Positions 16,798 to 22,134 of a stretch of DNA of 22,134 nt are shown here, piece after piece. Position 1 is the first letter of the stretch. Each line of letters begins with the position of its first letter. The notes below the pieces were generated by a model. That model was given only the letters and a program-made list of their open reading frames with translations, was not told the origin of the DNA and ran no database searches. A program made the position numbers and the translations under genes. Origin of the DNA: JBEDKD01 sp041172365 (GTDB lineage Bacteria > Cyanobacteriota > Cyanobacteriia > Cyanobacteriales > Microcoleaceae); contig JBEDKD010000332.1 of assembly GCA_041172365.1 (NCBI GenBank), positions 1-22,134 on the forward strand, read 5' to 3'.

Positions 16798-19011
16798 CTA
16801 TTTGGTCACTTGATTCGCTTGTTCTTGCGCTTTTTGATAATCCTCCGCTCTTCCTTGTTCTAAAAAGAGGCTCGCGGCTTTCTGAAAATCATCTTGTGCT
16901 CCAGCTTTATCATTAAGTTGACGACGAATTAGACCCCGATTATAATAGGCAGAAGCACTATTAGGATTAAGACGAATCGCTTGGGCAAAATCTTCGATCG
17001 CGCCCTTAAAATTATTCATTTGAGAATGAATTAAAGCGCGATTAGTATAAGACACAGCATCGCTAGGATTAACTCGAATTGCCGCGGTAAAATCTTGAAC
17101 CGCTCCCCCTTTATCACCCAGAGAAGAACGGGCTAAACCACGGTTATTATAAGCTTTCCCATTATTAGGATTAAGACCAATTGTTTGACCACAATCTTCT
17201 ACCGCTTTTTGATAGTTTCCCACATTCAAATAAGCCACACAACGATTATTATAAGCCGCGGAATCTTTGGGATCAAGACGAATCGCTTGAGTACAATCCT
17301 CAATCGCTTTTTCAACTTCTCCCAGATTCAAATAAGCACTACCACGATTCGTATAAGCATCATTCATTTTGGGATTTAAAACGATCGCTTGAGTGTAATC
17401 TTCCACAGCCCCTTTATAATCCCCTAAATTAAAACGAGCGCGCCCTCTACTATAATAAACATTAGGGTCTTTCGGATTAATCGAAATAGCTTGAGTATAA
17501 TCAGCCATCGCGCCTTGTTTATCCCCTGTCGCGGAACGGGCTAAACCTCTACCACTATAAGCATTAGGATTGCTAGGATCAAGGCGAATTACTTGAGTAT
17601 AATCTTCGATGGAGGTGCGATAATCTCCTAAATCATAATAGGTTAAAGCCCGTTGATAATAAGCATGAGTATCATTAGGATTTTGTTGAATCAATTGGGT
17701 AAAATCCTGAATAGCATTGCGTTTATCACCGGAATCATAATAGGCTAAACCCCGATTATAAAGAGCATTGGTATTTGTGGGATTAATATTAATGGCTTGG
17801 GTATAATCTTTAATCGCGGCGGCATAATCTCCCATATCATAGTAAACATTTGCCCGTTTATAATAGGCATCTGTATTTTGACTATTGCGCTCAATGGCTT
17901 GGGAATAGTCTATAATCGCACCTTCTTTATCACCACTTTTGGCTTTTTCCGCGGCTTTTAAATAAAACTGTTGAGACTCAACACGAATTTGATTTTGCCA
18001 AACATAAAATCCCCCTCCTAACACAAGACCAACCACTCCAATACCCATCGAAATTAACAAAAGTTGTTGACGATTAGCGCGCTTAATAAAATAAGATGGG
18101 GGCGCGATAATAGTTTCAGGGGGTTTATTCTGAGGTTTCTGCTCATTCATTTTTCGCAAATCTTTCAGAACTTCTGCGACGGATTGATATCTTTCTTGAA
18201 CCGGCGCGATCATTTTATCAATAATATTCCCTAACAGAGGCTTAACTGAACAATGATCGTGCCAGCGAAATTCTCCGGTAAAATCACTATTTTCAATCAT
18301 TTTTAACAGTTCTTCATCTCGGAATCCTGTTAAACATTGGATCGCGATCATCCCCACCGCATAGATATCACTACTAAAACTAGGATTTCCTTGGAGTTGT
18401 TCAATTGGTCGATAGACTAAAGTGGGAGAAATAAGGTTAAAGGGGGATGGATTTGGGGGAGACTTTTTCCCAATTCCTCCGGTTTTCTGACTTTGATGAG
18501 AAGAAATGTGATAGGCCATTTCTTTTTCTAAGCCAAAGTCAATCAAGACTAACTTACCATCCGATTGACGACGGATCAGATGATTCGGTTGCAGATGACG
18601 ATGAATCACCCCATTTTCGTGAATAAACTGCAAAATTTCTAAGACTTCCTCTAAGAGGTTCGTCACTTGATTCTCCAACCAAGGTTGACCGGGGATCATC
18701 CCATCACAGAGAGATTGACCCACGATAAACTCTTCCACCATATATAATTTTTGATCCTCTTCAAAATAGGCTAAAACTGAAGGGATTTGTGCCGAACGTC
18801 CTAGTTTTTCAATAATCTCCGCTTTCCGTTGAAAGAGGACTTTAATAATTTGTAAATTAGGCGAGTTTGCCTCTGGCAGGGAATGTTCCCGAATAATACA
18901 TTGGGGATAACCCGGACGATGCGTATCGGCCGCCAGATAGGTTTGGCCAAAAGAATTTGAGTTAATAACTTTGAGAATGCGATAACGTCCATCGACAAGT
19001 TGGCCAATCAT
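16798..19011 (-). CDS. Predicted pseudokinase with TM segment and C-terminal TPR array
   Basis: A 737-aa paralog of the following kinase gene, aligning without gaps over the first 160 residues. Key positions have changed. The ATP Lys is Arg41 (CIIREHS), HRD is HRH (His139, codon 18595-18597), the metal-binding Asn is His144, and the glycine loop reads NSNSFG. DFG (158-160) and the helix-C Glu65 region are kept. The activation segment carries a Ser/Pro/Lys-rich insertion (about 171-195), and the GTPxYMP motif is now SPTLVYRP. A membrane helix lies at about 316-338, followed by ~11 TPRs to the C-terminus. GGAG precedes the ATG by about 10 nt. It is the first gene of the pair and divergent from mnmE. 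It likely binds or regulates its partner rather than phosphorylating; this is inference. Confidence 0.9.
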   Translation of the reverse strand: MIGQLVDGRYRILKVINSNSFGQTYLAADTHRPGYPQCIIREHSLPEANSPNLQIIKVLFQRKAEIIEKLGRSAQIPSVLAYFEEDQKLYMVEEFIVGQSLCDGMIPGQPWLENQVTNLLEEVLEILQFIHENGVIHRHLQPNHLIRRQSDGKLVLIDFGLEKEMAYHISSHQSQKTGGIGKKSPPNPSPFNLISPTLVYRPIEQLQGNPSFSSDIYAVGMIAIQCLTGFRDEELLKMIENSDFTGEFRWHDHCSVKPLLGNIIDKMIAPVQERYQSVAEVLKDLRKMNEQKPQNKPPETIIAPPSYFIKRANRQQLLLISMGIGVVGLVLGGGFYVWQNQIRVESQQFYLKAAEKAKSGDKEGAIIDYSQAIERNSQNTDAYYKRANVYYDMGDYAAAIKDYTQAININPTNTNALYNRGLAYYDSGDKRNAIQDFTQLIQQNPNDTHAYYQRALTYYDLGDYRTSIEDYTQVIRLDPSNPNAYSGRGLARSATGDKQGAMADYTQAISINPKDPNVYYSRGRARFNLGDYKGAVEDYTQAIVLNPKMNDAYTNRGSAYLNLGEVEKAIEDCTQAIRLDPKDSAAYNNRCVAYLNVGNYQKAVEDCGQTIGLNPNNGKAYNNRGLARSSLGDKGGAVQDFTAAIRVNPSDAVSYTNRALIHSQMNNFKGAIEDFAQAIRLNPNSASAYYNRGLIRRQLNDKAGAQDDFQKAASLFLEQGRAEDYQKAQEQANQVTK

Positions 19012-19091
19012 TTTCTATACTCCAACCCGGTTAATATTAATTGTGGCATATCTTGTGAATTTCCCTAATTTTGGAGGCTTGGAACCGAAAG

Positions 19092-20477
19092 ATGTCAGAA
19101 TTATTGGTAAGTGGAGGAACCATTGCCGCGATTTCCACCGCGATCGTTCCACAACAGGGAAGCGTGGGCATTGTGAGAGTCTCAGGCTCGGACGCGTTGA
19201 ACATTGCCCAAACCCTATTTCACGCGCCAGGACACCAAATTTGGGAGTCTCACCGCATTCTTTATGGTTATATCCGACAGCCCCAAACCGGGCAATTAGT
19301 AGATGAAGCCCTTTTGTTGATTATGAAAGCCCCGCGTTCATATACGCGTGAGGATGTCATAGAGTTGCACTGTCATGGGGGCATTATAGCAGTGCAACAG
19401 GTTTTACAGTTATGTCTCGAACAGGGTGCTCGATTAGCGCAACCCGGAGAATTTACCCTACGGGCTTTTTTGAATGGCCGTTTAGATTTAACTCAGGCAG
19501 AAAGTGTTATGGATCTGGTGGGTTCCCAGTCTCCTCGGGCGGCCCAAGCTGCCTTAGCTACTTTGCAGGGCAAATTAGCTAATCCCATTCGTTTATTACG
19601 CGCTATTTGTTTAGATATTCTAGCAGAAATTGAGGCAAGAATTGATTTTGAAGAAGACTTACCCCCTATTGATGAATTAGCTATTATTTCTCAAATTCAA
19701 CAAGTCTTAAATCAATTATCCCAAATCTTAGCCACCGCGGATCAGGGGGAATTGTTGCGGATTGGCTTGAAAGTCGCCATCGTTGGTCGTCCTAATGTGG
19801 GAAAATCCAGTTTATTGAATGCTTGGAGTCGTAGCGATCGCGCTATTGTCACCGATTTACCTGGTACAACACGAGACGTAGTAGAATCCCAATTAGTTGT
19901 CAAAGGAATCCCCGTCCAAGTATTAGATACCGCGGGCATTCGTGACACTGATGATACCGTGGAAAAAATCGGAGTAGCGCGATCGCGTAAAGTCGCCCAA
20001 CAAGCTGATTTAATATTATTCACCCTTGACGCTCAAATCGGTTGGACACCCGAAGATACACAAATTTATCAACAAGTCAAACATCGGCCAGTAATCTTAG
20101 TCATTAATAAAATCGACCTAGTAGAATCATACTCCGATGTAGAATTTCCCCAAGAAATCCATCAAAGAGTAGAAACCGTTGCCGCCAAAAATCAAGGCAT
20201 TGAGAAGTTAGAACAAGCTATCTTAGAATCTGTCAACGCGGGCAATTTACAAGCCTCTAATCTCGATTTTGCCATCAATCAACGACAATCCGCCGCGATC
20301 ACCAAGGCCAAACAATCCTTAGAACAATGTATTATAACAATTAATAATCAATTGCCCTTCGACTTTTGGACTATTGATTTAAGAGGTGCAATTCAAGCTT
20401 TAGGAGAAGTCACCGGAGAAGAAGTAACAGAATCAGTATTAGAGCGAATATTCAGTCGTTTTTGTATTGGTAAATAG
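19092..20477 (+). CDS. mnmE: tRNA uridine-5-carboxymethylaminomethyl modification GTPase MnmE
   Basis: A 461-aa GTPase that, with MnmG, modifies U34 of tRNAs reading NNA/NNG codons. The N-terminal formyl-THF domain carries GTIAAISTAIVPQQGSVGIV and ELHCHGG (91-97). The G domain, inserted in a helical domain, has GRPNVGKSSLLNAW (G1, about 232-245), LPGTTRD (G2), DTAGIRD (G3, 279-285) and NKIDL (G4, 339-343). The protein ends with the diagnostic FCIGK, whose Cys is conserved in the family. The frame extends to a TTG at 19071, but the ATG at 19092 matches the family start MSELL; GGAGG lies 14 nt upstream, which is a little far. The gene is divergent from the pseudokinase across about 80 bp. Confidence 0.96.
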   Translation: MSELLVSGGTIAAISTAIVPQQGSVGIVRVSGSDALNIAQTLFHAPGHQIWESHRILYGYIRQPQTGQLVDEALLLIMKAPRSYTREDVIELHCHGGIIAVQQVLQLCLEQGARLAQPGEFTLRAFLNGRLDLTQAESVMDLVGSQSPRAAQAALATLQGKLANPIRLLRAICLDILAEIEARIDFEEDLPPIDELAIISQIQQVLNQLSQILATADQGELLRIGLKVAIVGRPNVGKSSLLNAWSRSDRAIVTDLPGTTRDVVESQLVVKGIPVQVLDTAGIRDTDDTVEKIGVARSRKVAQQADLILFTLDAQIGWTPEDTQIYQQVKHRPVILVINKIDLVESYSDVEFPQEIHQRVETVAAKNQGIEKLEQAILESVNAGNLQASNLDFAINQRQSAAITKAKQSLEQCIITINNQLPFDFWTIDLRGAIQALGEVTGEEVTESVLERIFSRFCIGK

Positions 20478-20528
20478 TTCAATATATAATCGAAGAAGTT
20501 ATAAAACACAAAGGCACAAAGGCACAAA

Positions 20529-20562
20529 GGAAGAAGGAAGAAGGAAGAAGGAAGAAGGAAGA
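20529..20562 (+). repeat. Heptanucleotide tandem repeat (GGAAGAA)
   Basis: Four full GGAAGAA units plus a six-base partial unit, preceded by a CACAAAGG triplication (about 20507-20530). The reverse-complement heptamer forms another tract at 21725-21759. Short heptamer tracts of this type are known in cyanobacteria as STRR sequences. Confidence 0.85.
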
Positions 20563-20616
20563 GGCAATAAAATCAAAGGTTTGTGCCATTAAGAAAGCCA
20601 GTAGCACTATAGCCGT

Positions 20617-20650
20617 CTGATAAACCCGGTTTATCAGCCCGAAAATCGGG
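20617..20650. repeat. 21-bp palindrome and adjacent hairpin after mnmE
   Basis: CTGATAAACC-C-GGTTTATCAG (20617-20637) is a perfect palindrome around one base and looks like a variant of the AGAAACC 15-mer. Directly after it, CCCGA-AAA-TCGGG (20638-20650) forms a second small hairpin. Either could end mnmE transcripts, although no T-tract follows. Confidence 0.6.
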
Positions 20651-20685
20651 TTAAATTTTATCTGTTTTACTTGCTCTCTTTTTTC

Positions 20686-20882
20686 TCTTCTTTGTACCTT
20701 TGTGTCTTGGTGTTTCACTATTTTATCTTAAAGGTTTGTGAGAAACCGGGTTTCTTTGGAATAGATTCGACGCTCGGCCAAATATCTCAGAGAAACCCGG
20801 TTTCTTTTCACTTTCTTTTTATCTTCTTGACTTTCTGTCTTCTTTGTGCCTTTGTGTCTTTGTGTTTCCACTATTTTGTCTT
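20686..20882. repeat. 45-bp direct repeats flanking an AGAAACC hairpin
   Basis: TCTTCTTTGT(A/G)CC...ACTATTTT(A/G)TCTT occurs at 20686-20729 and 20838-20882 with three substitutions and one indel. A partial inverted relative (AAACACAAAGGCACAAAGG) lies near 20504. The right copy contains the stop codon of the DUF4340 gene, so the last residues of that protein derive from repeat sequence. Together with neighbouring tracts these repeats fill the 393-bp gap between mnmE and the DUF4340 gene; no gene is seen there. Confidence 0.8.
20741..20805. repeat. Hairpin module of AGAAACC 15-mers (35-nt spacer)
   Basis: AGAAACCGGGTTTCT (20741-20755) and AGAAACCCGGTTTCT (20791-20805) form a perfect 15-bp stem over a 35-nt spacer, the same total length (65 bp) as the three modules at 6245-6524. 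The spacer sequence differs from those modules. Confidence 0.88.
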
Positions 20883-21503
20883 CTTTGAATCTGGGGTGAC
20901 GGCTGGTATTTCCGGTGTTTTTTGTGTCTTTTCTTCCTGATAAGTCCAATCGGATATAGGGCGAGAAATTGTACTTCTAAAATCCAGGGGAATTAAGACA
21001 ACGGATACATTACCATTAGGCTTTTCCGGCGGATCAACTTCTGCATATAATAATTTGCCCGTAAAGTCACTATTTCCGACAACTAATTTATGACTTTCTC
21101 CATTTTTTAACTTAATTTCCACAATTTCTGGGGGTTTTTCTAATCCATATTCCTTGCGACTATTGGCGGGTATCGAGAGGGCGCGATCGCGTTTTCCTGT
21201 CGTTATTTTATCTAATAAAAATGCCACGGATGCTTCATTCGCGAACCCTTGAAAAGGTGATTTAATCCGCCAATCTGTTTCTCCGGGTTTCTTCTTACCA
21301 TAAAAACGTTCAATTGTCAAGGTGTATTCAGGAATATTTACAGTAAAAGATTGAATATCATCATTTTTGAAAGAGACAAGTTTTTGCGCGATCGCGCTTG
21401 CGTCTTCTTTTTGAGACTTACCGCGTATTTCCACAAAATAAACAATTGAGCCGAAACCCAAGGCTAAAAGCATTAAAACCAGTGTTGTTTTTTCTAATTT
21501 CAT
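20871..21503 (-). CDS. DUF4340 domain-containing membrane-anchored protein
   Basis: A 210-aa protein with one N-terminal membrane helix (residues 6-23, LKIGFG-like LMLLALGFGSIVYFVE) and a periplasm-facing domain. FKNDDIQSFTVN, WRIKSPFQGFANEASVAFLL (about 78-97), EYGLEKPPEIVEIKL and HKLVVGNSDFTGKLLYAEVD match my memory of DUF4340. In cyanobacteria such genes often follow GldG-like auxiliary components of an uncharacterised ABC exporter; here the upstream gene on the same strand is GldG-like. The two are separated by 264 bp of tandem repeats and a hairpin. The Lys/Thr-rich tail and stop lie in a dispersed repeat. The start is the only ATG before the membrane helix, with a weak ribosome site. 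Biochemical role unknown. Confidence 0.78.
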   Translation of the reverse strand: MKLEKTTLVLMLLALGFGSIVYFVEIRGKSQKEDASAIAQKLVSFKNDDIQSFTVNIPEYTLTIERFYGKKKPGETDWRIKSPFQGFANEASVAFLLDKITTGKRDRALSIPANSRKEYGLEKPPEIVEIKLKNGESHKLVVGNSDFTGKLLYAEVDPPEKPNGNVSVVLIPLDFRSTISRPISDWTYQEEKTQKTPEIPAVTPDSKKTK

Positions 21504-21511
21504 AGACTTTT

Positions 21512-21576
21512 GGTAATTGGTAATGGGTAATAGGTAATAGGTAATAGGTAATCCGTAATAGGTAATCGGTAATGGG
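21512..21576. repeat. Degenerate heptanucleotide tandem repeat (GGTAATN)
   Basis: Nine consecutive 7-bp units of GGTAATN, with N mostly A and one unit starting CG, run from 21512 to 21574. They lie directly upstream of the DUF4340 start, in what would be its leader. This is a second STRR class, distinct from GGAAGAA. Confidence 0.85.
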
Positions 21577-21647
21577 AAAGTTTCCTTGGGAGCATCTCAC
21601 ATAAGCCAAAAAATGCAGTGGGTTGGCGTAGCCTGTGCGGAGCATCA

Positions 21648-21690
21648 GAGCGGAGAGCTCCCTAGGAATCTAATAGGGAGCTCTCCGCTC
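21648..21690. repeat. Perfect 16-bp inverted repeat between GldG-like and DUF4340 genes
   Basis: GAGCGGAGAGCTCCCT (21648-21663) and AGGGAGCTCTCCGCTC (21675-21690) form a perfect stem with an 11-nt loop. It is among the most stable hairpins in the window. No T-tract follows on either strand. It may attenuate transcription between the two minus-strand genes or be a mobile repeat remnant. Confidence 0.8.
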
Positions 21691-21724
21691 CCACTACCGA
21701 TTTACGTTTAGGAGATACTCCCGT

Positions 21725-21759
21725 TTCCTTCTTCCTTCTTCCTTCTTCCTTCTTCCTTC
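21725..21759 (-). repeat. Heptanucleotide tandem repeat (TTCCTTC)
   Basis: Five exact TTCCTTC units. This is the reverse complement of the GGAAGAA tract at 20529-20562, so the two tracts form an inverted pair around the DUF4340 gene. It begins nine bases past the stop of the GldG-like gene. Confidence 0.85.
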
Positions 21760-21767
21760 TTTAAAAA

Positions 21768-22134
21768 TTACCGACGTTTCCACCAGATAATTGCGCCAAG
21801 GAGAAACGCGAATAAAGGTAAAATCACCATCGCGAGCCAACTTAATAATCGAGATTGAAAGACAGTCATGACAATACGACGATTTTTCATCAACTTAGGC
21901 GCGATCGAAAAAGTTTGATCCGGCTGGCTTAACCAACTAACCGTATTCAGAAAAACATCCGCATTTAATTGTTGTTGAAACCAACCATTCGCGATAAATT
22001 GCGAATTTCCTAACACCACCATTCGCGCTTGTCTTCCACTGGAAGGGGAAGGCGAAGGCGACTGGCTTGGCGAAGGCGACACACTCGGAGATGATGACTG
22101 GCTTGGCGAAGGCGACTGACTTGGCGAAGGCGAC
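21768..22134 (-). CDS. GldG-like ABC auxiliary protein, 3' part only
   Basis: The frame is open to the window edge, so only the C-terminal ~121 residues are visible and the true start lies outside. The upstream-most part is a Ser/Pro/Gln linker made of SPSPSQ-type repeats. It is followed by ARMVVLGNSQFIANGWFQQQ and FLNTVSWLSQPDQ, the end of a GldG/IFT52-like domain, and a final membrane helix (SWLAMVILPLFAFLLGAIIW) with a basic tail WKRR. This arrangement fits uncharacterised auxiliary components of gliding/exporter-type ABC systems. The DUF4340 gene follows on the same strand. A GTG at 22080-22082 could be read as a start, but it lies inside the repeat linker and is unlikely. Permease and ATPase genes would be expected beyond the right edge. 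Confidence 0.68.
   Translation of the reverse strand, partial: SPSPSQSPSPSQSSSPSVSPSPSQSPSPSPSSGRQARMVVLGNSQFIANGWFQQQLNADVFLNTVSWLSQPDQTFSIAPKLMKNRRIVMTVFQSRLLSWLAMVILPLFAFLLGAIIWWKRR

Noticed and set aside
17181..17432. Plus-strand ORFs antisense to the TPR region
   Set aside because: They are shadows of the 102-bp repeat period of the TPR coding sequence and read as repeated low-complexity peptides.
19012..19091. Divergent promoter between the pseudokinase and mnmE genes
   Set aside because: A promoter must exist nearby, but within about 80 bp I see only a weak TTAATATTAA stretch and no hexamer pair worth annotating.
20479..20949. Small ORFs on both strands in the mnmE-DUF4340 gap
   Set aside because: They are translations of tandem and dispersed repeats (Lys/Glu- or Phe/Leu/Cys-rich) without domain or ribosome site.

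Overview
The window is chromosomal DNA from a cyanobacterium. The signs are eleven copies of the HIP1 octamer GCGATCGC in 22 kb, a plastoquinone-type UbiA prenyltransferase, a short Q-loop cytochrome bd oxidase, kinase-TPR fusion proteins, DUF29, heptanucleotide tandem repeats, and many AGAAACC(C/G)GGTTTCT hairpin repeats. Base composition is moderately AT-rich. I cannot name the genus; the repeat style resembles Planktothrix or Microcystis-like genomes, which is recollection and not a search result.

Layout. ilvB (60-1898) is followed by a terminator and a dispersed repeat. The cydA-cydB operon (2158-4622) is followed by a second copy of the same ~165-bp terminator-plus-repeat block, so cydAB lies between direct repeats. 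A 120-bp MITE-like palindromic element with a 6-bp target duplication abuts the second copy. Next come a membrane desaturase (5107-6231), an array of seven 15-bp hairpin repeats (6245-6524), ubiA on the minus strand (6543-7424), and the divergent exopolyphosphatase gene ppx (7661-9289). A DUF29 gene (minus strand, 9524-10039) precedes selO (10300-11715). A CDP-paratose 2-epimerase-like gene (11883-12950) lies between intact selO and a decayed copy of the selO 3' end plus its downstream spacer (13090-13335). An exostosin-like glycosyltransferase follows (13432-14463).

The minus strand then carries two tandem Ser/Thr kinase-TPR genes (14524-19011). The downstream one keeps its kinase catalytic residues. 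The upstream one has lost the ATP-binding Lys, the HRD Asp and the metal-binding Asn, and looks like a pseudokinase. They are divergent from mnmE (19092-20477). The right end holds repeat-rich spacers, a DUF4340 gene and the 3' part of a GldG-like gene cut by the window edge, all minus strand.

Most genes are housekeeping or metabolic: branched-chain amino acid synthesis, alternative respiration, plastoquinone synthesis, polyphosphate turnover, protein AMPylation and tRNA modification. The unusual content is the kinase/pseudokinase pair and the repeat-mediated architecture: direct repeats around cydAB, a duplicated selO 3' end around the epimerase, a MITE with visible target duplication, and a family of 65-bp hairpins with a nearly fixed spacer length.
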